DNA from: Lysinibacillus pakistanensis | Lineage (GTDB): Bacteria > Bacillota > Bacilli > Bacillales_A > Planococcaceae | Assembly: GCA_001312325.1 (NCBI GenBank) | Contig: BBDJ01000016.1 | Coordinates: 44,855 to 108,854 of the forward strand | Direction of reading: 5' to 3' | Length of the DNA: 64,000 nt | Part shown: positions 30,675 to 41,141 of the stretch, piece after piece | How the letters are laid out: every line of letters begins with the position of its first letter | How positions within the stretch are numbered: the stretch's first letter is position 1 | The notes under the pieces: generated by a model | The model's input: only the letters and a program-made list of their open reading frames with translations | Database searches by the model: none | Told to the model about the DNA's origin: nothing | Made by a program: the position numbers and the translations under genes

Positions 30675-31596
30675 TTATTTCATGAAACTAGCAATTTTTT
30701 TCAGCTGTTTGTATTGTCGCTTCTTCAAAAAAGTTCATTTTGCTAAAATAGCTATGGATTAATCCAGTCATGTTGATATGCTCAACGGATACGCCTGCAG
30801 CGGCAAGTTTTTGTGCATAAGCAAGACCCTCATCATAGAGAACATCCGCTTCTGCGGCAATAATAATTGTTTTTGGTAAAACACTTACATCCTCTATCTG
30901 AAGAGGGGAGACAAGTGGATCTTTATAGTTTTGTCCATTTGTGTAATGTCCTGCAAACCATTGCATCCCTTGTTTGTCTAAACCATAATGTTCTCCAAAA
31001 GCACTGTAGGATGCTGTTGTAAAATCTACATTTACGACTGGGTAAATAAGTGCCTGTGCTTGAATTGCTGGTCCATTTAATGTAGCTGCTAGATAGGCTA
31101 CAACCGTTGCTAAGTTTCCACCTGCGCTATCACCAGCTACGCTTAAAGTTGTTGCATCTCCACCAAATTGCACAATGTTTTCGTAAACCCATACTAAACT
31201 GTCATAGGCATCGTGAAGCGGAATAGGGAATGGATATTCTGGCGCTAGACGATAATCAACAGATACAACAATTGCTTCAGCTTTTTCTGCCAATAGCTGG
31301 CACCCTGCATCAGAGGATTCTAAATTACCGAATACCCAACCACCCCCATGATAATAAACAATGACTGGGAGTATTTTGTCAAAAGTAGGTTTATAAATAC
31401 GAACCTCTATTTTTGCACCATCTCGGACAGTTATTTTTCTATCTGTAATCGAAGCAAGCTGTGGAGCCTGTGTTGACTCCCATTTTGGTACTGCTCGAAT
31501 AGCACGAGCCTCAGCAGGTGTTAAATCATAATACGGAATAGAAATGTTATTTGCTTCAATGTAGTGAATCGCCTCATTTGTTAGTTTTGTCATCAT
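30675..31596 (-). CDS. Alpha/beta-hydrolase esterase (HSL family)
   Basis: About 306 residues from ATG 31596. The HSL-type oxyanion motif is IVYYHGGGWVFGN; nucleophile elbow GDSAGGNLATVVAY; catalytic Asp in AEADVLYDEG; His in TGLIHSYFSKM. It hydrolyses short acyl esters, location probably cytosolic since no signal peptide is seen. The C-terminus breaks at an A-run near 30697; rejoined it ends KIASFMK with TAA at 30675. Confidence 0.9.
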
Positions 31597-31753
31597 CATC
31601 CATCCTTTTTATATTCGATAACTCTATTATAAACTATTCATATAATATTACTAGGATTTAATATCGAAAAATTTATGAATGAGCAGAAATATGCTAATTG
31701 TCACAGTAAAAATTGTTTATAATAAGATGAATGAAAGTATTTGGAGGGACAAG

Positions 31754-32230
31754 ATGATTTCTTTAATTGTGGCACATGATACTAATTATGTGATTGGTTA
31801 TGAAAATGGTATGCCATGGCATTTACCTGGAGATTTACAATATTTTAAAAATAAAACAATGGGCAAGCCGATGATTATGGGTCGTAAAACATTTGAATCG
31901 ATTGGCAGACCACTACCTGGTCGTCGAAATATCGTAATTTCTCGTGACGAAAGCTATCATGCAGAAGGGATTGAAACAGCAACAAGTTTAGAGGAAGCCC
32001 TTGTCCTTGCTGGTGATGTTCCGGAAATTATGATTATAGGAGGGGAGCAAATTTTCCGCCTATCGATGGCTATCGCAGATCGTTTGTATATTACAAAAAT
32101 TAATCATTCTTTTAATGGGGATACCTATTTCCCGAAATATGAACAGGATTTTGTACAAGTATCCTCAGAAAAGCCAGAAACTACACCAGAGGGTTATACA
32201 TTCGAATATCAGATTTTTGAACGTAAATAG
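31754..32230 (+). CDS. dfrA: Dihydrofolate reductase
   Basis: 158 residues from ATG 31754 behind TTGGAGGG; upstream in-frame codons lack a good ribosome site. Reduces dihydrofolate to tetrahydrofolate with NADPH. Signatures: IVAHDTNYVIGYENGMPWHLPGDLQYF (substrate pocket with the catalytic acid), GRKTFESIGRPLPGR for NADPH, and MIIGGEQIF. It restores the folate used by ThyA. The following gene on the other strand is the hemolysin III homolog, as in B. subtilis dfrA-yplQ. Confidence 0.95.
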   Translation: MISLIVAHDTNYVIGYENGMPWHLPGDLQYFKNKTMGKPMIMGRKTFESIGRPLPGRRNIVISRDESYHAEGIETATSLEEALVLAGDVPEIMIIGGEQIFRLSMAIADRLYITKINHSFNGDTYFPKYEQDFVQVSSEKPETTPEGYTFEYQIFERK

Positions 32231-32460
32231 AGATTGGCTGAATAGGTAAATCACTGTTAAAGTATTCCTAATGAATAGCATTAGAGATTTGGGTAATAAC
32301 GAGTAAACGCATTGAACAAGATTGAGCTACAAAAAAACCACTATCAGAAAGGCTCGAGAATCTTGAAAATAAACCTAAGCTTTGAGAAAAAAAGAAATAT
32401 TTAAATAAAAATTATTATGACGATAGAAAGTATATAAATATTGGTTGTAAAGATAGGGGG

Positions 32461-32849
32461 ATGGGTGCTCTGAATGTTCAATTAGGGAGCAGTAATTATT
32501 TTAGTGTATTAAAAAAAAGATGGTTTTAATCGTTTATCGGATGATTTATTTCTTAGAAACAATAAAAAGAAAGCAACGTATGAAATAAAAAAAAGAAAAT
32601 GGGTATATACGTCATATAGTAACGAAAGAAAATGGAGAAAAAGTAATTATTAGAGAAGTGAAATTATCCAAGAAGGAAGAAAAAGAAGAGGCTTCTGGCG
32701 ACATAAAAGATATGATTACGCAAAAATTAGCAAATCAATTGTTAAAATCATTAGAAGATACACAGAACCATCAGAAACTTCTTAAAACTGGTATAGCTGG
32801 TCAAAAGGAAAGAGAAAAACAAATCTTACAATACATCATGAATATATAA
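32461..32849 (+). CDS. Small hypothetical protein
   Basis: About 127 residues after joining frames at A-runs near 32515 and 32590: MGALNVQLGSSNYFSVLKK, DGFNRLSDDLFLRNNKKK and a lysine/glutamate-rich middle. The last 60 residues form a helix (ITQKLANQLLKSLEDTQNHQ). The ATG touches its purine-rich site, so the true start may differ. No family recognised. The 230 bases between dfrA and this gene show no feature. Confidence 0.5.
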
Positions 32850-32943
32850 TATTGTAAAAACCTAAATATTGATGCTGAAGTATCATACGGCTGGTGCTCC
32901 AATATAAATGGATGAATGAATTTGAACAAACTATACATCAAGG

Positions 32944-32981
32944 TGAAAAATCGCTCCTTTATCAAAAAAAGAGCGATTTTC
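32944..32981 (-). terminator. Terminator of trhA
   Basis: AAAATCGCTC / GAGCGATTTT hairpin with T-rich tails on both strands, directly beyond the trhA stop at 32991. Confidence 0.75.
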
Positions 32982-32990
32982 ATTTTGGAT

Positions 32991-33638
32991 TTATAAGTAA
33001 AAATAAACACAAGCATACATTGATCCACAGCCAGCTAATACAAATAGATGCCAGATTGTATGATTGTATGGAAGTGAGCGCCAAGCGTAAAAAAAATGGC
33101 ACCAATTGTATAGAATAGCCCACCTGCTAATAGTAAAGCAAAGCCATTAAATCCTAAGTAAAGGTAGATAGGCTTTATTGCAAAAATAATTAACCAACCC
33201 ATACCGATATAAAAAAATTAAAGAAAGTATTTCAAATCGATTAATAAAGAAGCATTTAAACAGAACACCTAATAGAGCTAGGGACCAAATAATACATAAT
33301 AAGGTAATGCCTAAAGTGCCACCAATCGCAATTAACAGAAAAGGTGTATAGGTTCCTGCAATTAAAATATAAATAGAAGAATGATCAAGTATAGAGAAAA
33401 AGTATTTATATTTTTCAGGCATGCTATGTAGCAGTGTTGACATTAAAAATAAAATGATGACAGAGGCACCGAAAATACTAAAAGTTGTTATTTGAAGCGC
33501 TCCACCTGTTTGTACAGCCGCTAAAATAAGAACAATTAATGCTGGAATACTAGCGATAAACCCAATACCATGCGTAATGGCATTCCACAATTCTTCTCTC
33601 CATGTTTTATAGTCAAATGAATCCATCATTTTAAACAC
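32991..33638 (-). CDS. yplQ: Hemolysin III family membrane protein (TrhA/YplQ)
   Basis: About 215 residues with seven membrane helices. Start ATG 33638 or 33629. Family marks: REELWNAITHGIGFIASIPAL (first helix with conserved His), LLHSMPEKYKYFFSILDHSSIYILIAGTYTPF (Ser-His-Asp set of the PAQR/CREST fold) and the C-terminal GWLIIFAIKPIYLYL region. Two frame breaks at 33217 and 33090. The protein affects membrane homeostasis; a direct hemolysin role is doubtful. It adjoins dfrA as in B. subtilis. Confidence 0.85.
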
Positions 33639-33903
33639 TCCTTTCGTTTGTATTTTTACTATACCCCAATAATTTTCATCCTACTATTTACATTTGTCAT
33701 ATCTTCAGTATCAAAAGTGTCATATAAATGTCTAAATCCATGGAGGACATTGTTAGACAAGTACTCGACTAAGCGCTATAGTAGCAAAGGTAGCGTTTTC
33801 AAAATAAATATCATTGTATGATACCTAATGACAAATGTCATGTTTACATAATGTTTCATTAGTCTATATAATAAATTTTAATGAAGTAAAAGGATGTGTC
33901 GAA

Positions 33904-34746
33904 GTGGGACGAATTCATATTGTAACGGACTCAACTTGTGATTTAACAAAGGAAGAAGTAGCGCAGCATGGCATACATATCGTGCCTTTAACGATTCAAA
34001 TTGATGGGCAAACATATATAGATGGTGTTGATTTAGAACCACAGCCTTTTTTAGGTTTAATGAAAAATGCTAAAGATTTACCAAAAAGTTCCCAGCCTGC
34101 ACCAGGGAAGTTTAAAGAATTGTACGATGAGCTAGGTCAAAATGGGGATAAAATCATATCCATTCACATGACTGGCGGTATGAGCGGAACAGTTGAATCC
34201 GCTCGTCAGGCAGCACAAATGACAGACGCAGATGTCACAGTAATTGATTCACGCTTTATTGCGATTGGACTAGCCATTCAATTACGTGAGGCGATTAAAA
34301 TGCGAGATACAGGTGCTACTGTCGAGGAAATCGTGACACGTCTAGAAAAAGTGCGCGATAATACTTATTTATATGTTATTGTAGACACGTTGGAAAACTT
34401 AATTAAGGGCGGACGAATTGGTAAAGGAACAGGCTTTATCGGATCTTTACTCAATATCAAAGTAATTGCAAATTTAGAGGGTGGGGTATACAACCCTGTT
34501 TCTAAAGTTAGAAGCCATAAACAGGTTGTAAATTACTTATTTAAACAATTTCAAGCTGATACTGCTGGTAAAACCGTAAAAGCAGTAGGAATCTCTCATG
34601 CTGATGGACTAATTACGATGGGTGAACCATTAAAAGGGTTGATTGAAGAAACAGGCTTTAATGACGTAGAAATTGCCTTTACATCACCTATTATCTCTAC
34701 ACATACTGGCCCTGGCGCGATTGGATTTATTTATTTTGCAGAATAA
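33904..34746 (+). CDS. DegV family fatty-acid-binding protein (FakB type)
   Basis: 280 residues from GTG 33904 after AAAAGGATG. DegV signatures: IHIVTDSTCDLTKEEVAQHGIHIVPLTI at the start, PKSSQPAPGKFKELYDEL, and ISIHMTGGMSGTVESARQAA. The C-terminal domain ends HTGPGAIGFIYFAE. Family members hold a fatty acid and present it to the FakA kinase for phospholipid synthesis. The fakA partner is not in this window. The gene is complete. Confidence 0.93.
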   Translation: MGRIHIVTDSTCDLTKEEVAQHGIHIVPLTIQIDGQTYIDGVDLEPQPFLGLMKNAKDLPKSSQPAPGKFKELYDELGQNGDKIISIHMTGGMSGTVESARQAAQMTDADVTVIDSRFIAIGLAIQLREAIKMRDTGATVEEIVTRLEKVRDNTYLYVIVDTLENLIKGGRIGKGTGFIGSLLNIKVIANLEGGVYNPVSKVRSHKQVVNYLFKQFQADTAGKTVKAVGISHADGLITMGEPLKGLIEETGFNDVEIAFTSPIISTHTGPGAIGFIYFAE

Positions 34747-34751
34747 TAGAC

Positions 34752-34790
34752 GGGAGCTACTACATAAGTATTGTAGTGGCTTTTTATTTT
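34752..34790 (+). terminator. degV terminator
   Basis: GCTACTACA / TGTAGTGGC hairpin followed by TTTTT just after the stop codon. Confidence 0.75.
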
Positions 34791-34922
34791 TATAATGCAG
34801 GGAAAAGTAGGCATTACAGTAAAAAACACTTTTTTTTATGGAATAGCTAGGTATCGTCACTTTTCATTGCAGTATGAACTATTCTATAATAGAAGAAACA
34901 GCAAATGATGGAAGGTGGTCAA

Positions 34923-35845
34923 ATGAGCATTTGGCGAATATTAATTTTGTCAATTTTGACCGTCTTAGTACTAAGTGGTTGTGCTATATCAATAGATGAA
35001 CCGAATCCGCAAGCAGAGCCTGAAGGTGAGCAAGCAGGGACGGAGCAAGATATGAAACAGGATGAGCAACAAACAGAAGACGAGGAAAAAAACCTCTAAG
35101 AATATGTTGACGCAAATTTTTGAGCATTTTTTTTGAGCCATCACCAGAGGATTTACGGAAAATTGATGATGAAAACGCAAAACAACTACATTATTTGGCA
35201 CTTGGAGATTCATTAACAGATGGTGTCGGTGATGAGTATAGTCAAGACGGTTTTGTAGGTAGATTAACAGATTCTTTGCAAGCTTGGCCCTCTATCTCTG
35301 ATGTAGAGATCGACAATAGGGGAAAAAGAGGAAGACGCAGTGATCAGCTATTAAAATTAGTGAAAAAAGGGCATTATGATGAAGAGTTGCAAAATGCACA
35401 GCTTATTTCATTAACCATGGGCGGAAATGATGTTATGAAGGTAGTTAGACAGGATTTGTTTAATTTGAAACGAGATGCTTTTGATAAAGAATTGCTGGCC
35501 TATAAGGAACGCTATAGTAAAATCGTTGCTGGCATTCGTGCTAAAAATCCTACGGTGCCCTTATTGCTGATTGGTTTTTATAATCCATTCTCTATCGTGA
35601 CAAATGAGGCCAATGAATTTGATACAATTATAACGGAGTGGAATAATGTCATAAAAGACATAGCAAGTGAAGATACGAATGCCTGCTATGTCTCGGTAGA
35701 GGATTTATTTGATTCAAACAAAGAGCTCGTATATCATACGGATTTCTTTCATCCAAACGCAAAAGGCTATGAAAAAAATGACGGACCGAATACTTGCAGC
35801 AATGGAGCAGTGTGGAATGGAACAAAAAAATTAACAATGAAATAG
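34923..35845 (+). CDS. ypmR: SGNH/GDSL hydrolase lipoprotein, YpmR-like
   Basis: Start ATG 34923 after GGAAGGTGG. Signal peptide with lipobox (LTVLVLSGCAIS), an acidic Glu/Gln linker, then a GDSL domain: block I YLALGDSLTDGVGDEY, block III SLTMGGNDVMKV, block V YHTDFFHPNAKGYEK with Asp and His. Frame breaks at A/T runs near 35092, 35132 and 35780; the last lets the end read TDRILAAMEQ. Anchored outside the membrane; probably an esterase acting on envelope material. It is followed by ypmS 18 bases later, the same order as in B. subtilis. Confidence 0.88.
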
Positions 35846-35863
35846 GCTTCGAGGAGTGACAAA

Positions 35864-36445
35864 ATGAATAAATGGAAAATCGCATTTTTCGCCTTAGCAG
35901 GCACAGTGCTGTTTGCAATCCTCCTCGTCGTGTATTTAGCAACAAAACCAGTTGATGGAGTAATTGTAGCAAAGAGTTCAGAAGGTGAAAGTGAAGTAAA
36001 AGGGAATGTCCTCGTTGTTCAAACAACAACGAAGGAATTAGAATCAATATCGAAGAAATATTTAAAGGACGCTGCAAAAGGATCGCCTCTGCCATTGGAT
36101 TTTACGATTGGTAATGATATTCAGCTAAGAAGTAAGCTAACCGTTTTTTATACAGAAATCCCAATCACTATGAATTTTGATCCCATCGTTGATGACAAAG
36201 GGAATATTATCCTAAAGCAAACAGGTATGAATGTAGGGCTGTTGAATATTCCACCTGAGACGACTATGAAAATTATGCGCGACTCGGTGGAATTTCCTTC
36301 TTGGATTACAGTAGATCCAAATAAGGCAGAAATTTATATTGATTTATCACGTATTAATATAGCTTCTGGGTCTCGTATTCGAGCAAAAGAGTTAAATTTA
36401 CCAAAAGATAAAATTTTATTGGAAATTATTGTTCCTGGTGAATAA
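35864..36445 (+). CDS. ypmS: YpmS family membrane-anchored protein (DUF2140)
   Basis: 193 residues from ATG 35864 behind CGAGGAGTG. One N-terminal membrane anchor (IAFFALAGTVLFAILLVVYLA) and an extracellular domain containing PLPLDFTIGNDIQLRSKLTVFYTEIPITM and ending LPKDKILLEIIVPGE. Matches YpmS of B. subtilis in length, layout and neighbours. Function unknown; probably works with the YpmR lipoprotein. Intact. Confidence 0.9.
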   Translation: MNKWKIAFFALAGTVLFAILLVVYLATKPVDGVIVAKSSEGESEVKGNVLVVQTTTKELESISKKYLKDAAKGSPLPLDFTIGNDIQLRSKLTVFYTEIPITMNFDPIVDDKGNIILKQTGMNVGLLNIPPETTMKIMRDSVEFPSWITVDPNKAEIYIDLSRINIASGSRIRAKELNLPKDKILLEIIVPGE

Positions 36446-36457
36446 GGAGTGACATAA

Positions 36458-37415
36458 ATGGTAAAGCAATATGCAACATTTGCAGGTGGTTGTTTTTGGT
36501 GTATGGTCAAGCCCTTTGACGAAACACCTGGAATTGAATCGGTGATTTCTGGTTATACGGGTGGACATGTTGTGAATCCGACATATGAACAAGTATGCTC
36601 TGAAACAACAGGACATGTGGAAGCAGTACAAATTACCTTTGAGGATGAGCTCTATTCCTATGAGCAATTACTTGCAACATTTTGGACATTAATAGATCCT
36701 ACAGATTTCGGTGGGCAATTTTATGATCGTGGGGAATCCTACACAACTGCCATTTTTTTATCATAATGAGGAACAACTTGAATTAGCAGAACGTTCTAAA
36801 GCGGATTTAGAGGCATCTGGTAAATTTGATAAGCCGATTACGGTGAAAATCTTACCAGCAAGTACGTTTTATCCAGCTGAGGACTATCATCAATATTATT
36901 ATAAGAAAAATCCAATGCACTACGAGCGCTATTCGATTGGTTCTGGTCGCAAAGCGTTTCAGGAGCAACACTGGGGGCGGGAAAAATGAAAAAAAGAACA
37001 ACGCTTAAAAGAGCTAACTGACATGCAATACTATGTAACACAAGAAAGTGGAACAGAGCCACCGTTCCGTAATGAATATGATCAACACTTTGAAGATGGC
37101 ATTTATGTCGATATCGTTTCAGGGAAACCGTTATTTAGCTCCCTCGATAAATTCGATTCAGGATGTGGTTGGCCAGCATTTGCAAAGCCAATTGAAAAAG
37201 AGGAAGTAACCGAGCATTTTGATACATCTCATGGAATGCGCCGAGTGGAGGTTCGCAGTAAGGATGCTGATTCACATTTAGGGCATGTTTTCCCTGATGG
37301 ACCTACCGAGCTTGGAGGCTTACGCTATTGCATTAATTCAGCAGCTTTACGCTTTATACCAAAAGAGGATTTAGAAAAGGAAGGCTATACTGAATATCTT
37401 TCCTTGTTTAAATAA
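36458..37415 (+). CDS. msrAB: Bifunctional methionine sulfoxide reductase MsrA-MsrB
   Basis: Repairs S- and R-methionine sulfoxide in proteins. The MsrA part carries [15 protein letters not shown] (catalytic Cys) and [15 protein letters not shown]. MsrB follows with [29 protein letters not shown] and catalytic [11 protein letters not shown]. Zinc-binding CxxC pairs are absent, the non-metal MsrB type. One T-run break near 36754. At 36980-36995 a TGA splits the halves only because GAAAAATGAAAAAAAG seems to lack one A and carry one extra; corrected it reads [18 protein letters not shown], so a fusion is likely. The alternative is two separate genes. Confidence 0.85.
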
Positions 37416-37416
37416 A

Positions 37417-37456
37417 GAAAACTCCTAGCATGAAGTTTTGCTGGGAGTTTTTTTTG
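37417..37456. terminator. Bidirectional terminator
   Basis: AAAACTCC / GGGAGTTTT hairpin with an eight-base T-run on the plus strand, between converging msrAB and chemoreceptor genes. Confidence 0.85.
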
Positions 37457-37492
37457 TCCTTATCATGTTATTGTTCCATTCCTTCAGGGCAA

Positions 37493-39338
37493 TTAAACCT
37501 TAAACTCACTCACTAAATTACGAAGGTAGTCTGCTTGTTGGGCGAGCTCTGCGGCGGCTGCATTAATTTCTTGCATGGAAGCGGAGCCTTGTGTTGCTGC
37601 TGCTGCGGAAGTAACTGTATTAGCAGCGGATTGTTCAGCATAGGCGTTAACGTGGACAAACTCACTTGCTACAGCATTGCTATACTCAAGGGTTAATGAA
37701 ATTTTTTTCAGCCATTGCCGTAATTATGGAGGTAGTTTCCTGTGTATGCGATAAAATATTGGCTAATGATTGATTTGTTTCATTTGTCACTTCTACTCCA
37801 CGAATAACCGAAGTTACTCCCTCGTAGTTTTGTGTAATAATAGAGGATACTTCATCCTGAATGGACGTTACAATTGTTGTGACTTCCTTCGCAGCACTTT
37901 GGGATTGCTCCGCTAACTTGCGAACTTCATCAGCTACAACTGCAAAGCCTCGGCCGTGCTCCCCAGCTCGTGCAGCTTCAATCGCAGCATTTAATGCCAG
38001 TAAATTCGTCTGTTCGGAAATAGCGGTGATTGTGCCAATGATTGATGTTATGTCTGCTGATTTTCGTCCCAGTGCCTCCACCGTTGTTGTCGTCGTGGCC
38101 ATTGTTTCTTCAATTGCCTGCATCACTAGTGAAGATTGTTCAACTGAGCGACTGCCATCATCAGCTGCTTGCTGCATTGCTAAGGATGCACGTTGGACAG
38201 CATTGGCTTGTTCATTTAAATGGTGCATGGAGTGCTCAAGGTCACTCATTTTTTGCTGGGCACTATTCATGCTGGAAATGGTATTGTCACTATCGCTTGC
38301 AATGTCAGCTGTAGCATCTGCAATATCCTGAATAGTACGAGCATTTTCATCCGCTAATGACATTAATTCCTGACTGCTACTAGAAACATGATCTGCAAGC
38401 TCACTCACACGTTTTATGAGATTAGATATAGATTCTATTAAAGTGTTGGTGGAAGAGGCAATCGTTGAAAATTCATCATGATTACGTACTTGAACGCGCC
38501 TTGTCAAATCGCCACCAGCCTGGGCAATATCCAGAATCGACTCGTTAATTGCGTGTGTATTATTTTTTTAATGATTTAAATAACATATAGCCAAATATGA
38601 TGATAGCAATAAATCCGATTACTGAAATGATAAAGAAAGAAATAATTGAGACATTGACTTGCTGGTTCAACGTATTTAATTTGGCTTTATTTGCTTCATC
38701 CATCACTGTATTGATGGATTCGATATTTTTATCAATATGCGTTTTCATCGTTTCGCCAACAGCGCCCATCATCAGCTTTCTTGCCTGCTCGAGTCCAAGC
38801 TCATCACGCATCGTCATGACTTTTTCAGAGTAATCGAGGTAATTTTTATAATATTGACCAATTGCCTGCATATGTCCAAGCTCAAGCTCTCGATCTGAGA
38901 ACTGATCTTCTAATTCCTTAATTTTTTTTATTTATCGAGTCAATTTTCATATGGTATGAAGTAGAATAAGTGCCGTTACCAGTTATTAAATAGGTTTGCT
39001 CTAAATTTGTGAGCCTAGCAATTTCATAAGCAAGCTGATTAACTGTTAATTGCTCTTGGACATTTTTCTCAGTAAAATCATCCATTTGTCGCTGAAGATT
39101 ACGTATATCGACATAAGACAATATACCCATTATTCCGTTAATGATAATTAGAAGTGTAAATATAATAAGCACTTTACCCCGTATTAAATGATAAAAACGT
39201 TGTCGTTTTTCCTTAATAGGAGGGAGATTATGCCTACTTTCTTCTAAATCAATTGCTTTCTCTTTAGCAGAAAAGCTAGTTTTAAAGAGAGACGGGCGTT
39301 TTTTTCGCAGAGTTACTGGTTTTTTGTAAGTTTTTCAT
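37493..39338 (-). CDS. Methyl-accepting chemotaxis protein (frameshifted)
   Basis: About 610 residues from ATG 39338 ([13 protein letters not shown]). First membrane helix [22 protein letters not shown]; an extracellular four-helix sensor of about 150 residues (CHASE3-like: [21 protein letters not shown]); second helix [27 protein letters not shown]; then the signalling tip [23 protein letters not shown]. The C-terminus is VSEFKV. Frame breaks near 39303, 38925, 38570 and 37705. Ligand unknown. Confidence 0.9.
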
Positions 39339-39601
39339 CGCCATCACCTTCCTATTTTCAAATAGTCGATTTCAATTTTATCTTATTTTACTAGATTTTT
39401 CTATATATTATTTCGCAAAATTTTCATTTTTCAGATAAAAACACCTATTAAATTTCTACGTCGCATGTCGAAAGGTGTGAAAAAAATAGTGAATAAACTT
39501 AAATAGGAAAAAAATACTTAGTAGTTATTTTTATGACGAGATTGCGATTTTTTTGATAAACTAGCGGAAAGCATATTAGTATAAAAAGGGGAATTTCTAG
39601 C

Positions 39602-39820
39602 ATGAAAAAGAGCTTTTATTTATATGTACTAACTTTCCGCGGTGGAGATTGGTCTGATCAGAAGGTACGATTTGCAGAGGAGATGTTTCATGAACATAAT
39701 TTTCCAAAGCAAAGCACAAATTTTGAAGAACTTTCAACGTATATTGAATCGTTTGCAACAGACAACCTTACTACTGAAGCATTTGATGAATTGTGGGCAT
39801 TATATGTCGAGCAAGGGTGA
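39602..39820 (+). CDS. yozE: YozE family protein (UPF0346)
   Basis: 72 residues from ATG 39602 after AAAGGGG. Matches Yoz[17 protein letters not shown] at the start, [21 protein letters not shown] in the middle and [11 protein letters not shown] at the end, a small SAM-like helical fold. Function unknown. Intact and monocistronic. Confidence 0.88.
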   Translation: MKKSFYLYVLTFRGGDWSDQKVRFAEEMFHEHNFPKQSTNFEELSTYIESFATDNLTTEAFDELWALYVEQG

Positions 39821-39850
39821 GACAAGGAAAGAAATGAATTTATTTTAAGT

Positions 39851-39866
39851 TGCTAGACGTCTAGCA
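39851..39866. promoter_or_regulatory. Perfect 16-bp palindrome upstream of deoD
   Basis: TGCTAGACGTCTAGCA, about 65 bases before the deoD start. It may be an operator for deoD or a hairpin after yozE; it lacks a T-run. Confidence 0.45.
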
Positions 39867-39931
39867 TTGATTAAATAGCAGAAACACAGTATTATTTAAA
39901 GTGATAACTGACAGAAAAGAGGGATTGCAGT

Positions 39932-40640
39932 ATGAGTGTTCATATTAATGCAAAAAAAAGGCGAAATCGCTGACACAATTTTACTTCCAGGAGATCCACT
40001 TCGTGCAAAATACATCGCAGAGACGTTTTTAGAGGATGTAACTTGCTATAATGAAGTACGTAATATGTTTGGTTATACGGGAACATATAAAGGCAAACGT
40101 ATTTCTGTACAAGGAACTGGTATGGGTGTGCCATCAATTTCCATCTATGCAACCGAATTAATGCAAGAATATGATGTTCAAAAATTAATCCGCGTAGGTA
40201 CTTGTGGTGCAATTCAAAAAGATGTTAAAGTACGTGACGTCATTTTAGCCCAAGCTGCAACATCTGACACACGTATGAACCAAATTATTTGGGGCGGTGC
40301 TATCGACTTCGCACCAATCGCAGACTTCGACTTGCTATTAAAAGCCTATAATGCAGGTAAAGCAGCTGGGCTAAACCTACAAGTAGGAAATATCTTCACA
40401 GCAGATTTGTTCTATTCTGATGAGCACCAAAACGAAAAATTAGCACAATACGGCGTACTAGCAGTTGAAATGGAATCTGCAGCACTTTACACATTAGCCG
40501 CAAAATTCGGCCGTAAAGCACTTTCTGTTCTAACAGTAAGCGACCATATCCTAACAGGTGAGGTAACGACTTCAGAAGAGCGCCAAACAACTTTCAATGA
40601 TATGATGGTTGTTGCGTTAGAGGCTGCTATTCAAGAGTAG
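39932..40640 (+). CDS. deoD: Purine nucleoside phosphorylase DeoD (frameshifted)
   Basis: Phosphorolysis of purine (deoxy)nucleosides to base and (deoxy)ribose 1-phosphate. About 236 residues from ATG 39932 ([30 protein letters not shown]) after GAGGGAT; the frame breaks at the eight-base A-run near 39955. Hexameric PNP marks: [32 protein letters not shown] and [10 protein letters not shown]. The last codons form part of a sequence repeated at 43.4 and 47.2 kb, showing that this gene end is an integration target. Protein sequence itself is intact. Confidence 0.95.
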
Positions 40641-40663
40641 TTGATATAACAGGGTTTTCAGCA
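40593..40663 (+). repeat. att-like repeat 1 (deoD 3' end)
   Basis: Runs from TTCAATGATATGATGG through the deoD stop to GTTGATATAACAGGGTTT. Copies at 43377 and 47242 share about 65 bases. It is the presumed original attachment site because it lies in the intact gene. Confidence 0.8.
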
Positions 40664-40712
40664 AATATAAAATACTGCAAATAAGAGCAACTGACCAAAA
40701 ACCGACCATTTT

Positions 40713-41130
40713 TTATAAAATGGAATTGAAGTAGTCGGTTGCTTTTTCTTTATCTTTCTTAGTTAAGTGACTATAGGTATTAATCGTTTCTTGAATGTTA
40801 ACATGTCCAAGTTGTTATTGAATAATTTTAAAATTTACATTTTTACTAATCATAAAAGATGCATAGGTATGCCTTAGACCATGAAATGTTAGTTTAGGTA
40901 AATTGTGACGTTCTACAATCTCGCGCCATCTTCCAGACATACTATCTAGATGTGAAGGGAAGCCGTTTGTTTTTGTAAATAGTAGATTTATTGAGTTGCC
41001 CCTCATTATCCTTCATCGGTGTCCAAGCTTCACCTGATGCAAGTTGTAACTTCTTATGATCTTTTGCATATTGTTTTATTTCTCTCATTAACTCAATAGG
41101 GAGTATACCATAATTGCCGTCTTGGTCTTA
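40713..41130 (-). pseudogene. Tyrosine integrase, C-terminal remnant 1
   Basis: Minus-strand frames give YGILPIELMREIKQYAKDHKK, LFTKTNGFPSHLD, and the catalytic LTFHGLRHTYASFMISK (His-x-x-Arg). QLGHVNIQETINTYSHLT (second His and the nucleophile Tyr) and KATDYFNSIL complete it. TAA at 40815-40817 replaces a codon in the I-Q-x-Q-L-G-H motif, frame breaks occur, and the N-terminal half is gone. This is real decay, not only homopolymer noise. It directly abuts the att-like repeat at the deoD end, the standard place for a phage or ICE integrase. Confidence 0.85.
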
Positions 41131-41141
41131 TAACAAGCTTT

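Noticed and set aside
33827..33841. ATGACAAATGTCAT dyad between trhA and degV as an operator
   Set aside because: Short, imperfect centre, A/T-rich setting; too weak to list as a site.
35649..36095. 148-codon minus-strand frame over ypmR-ypmS
   Set aside because: Both plus-strand genes are clearly conserved; the antisense frame is a compositional shadow.
37861..38331. 156-codon plus-strand frame in the chemoreceptor gene
   Set aside because: Antisense to the highly conserved signalling tip; Ala/Ser-rich shadow.
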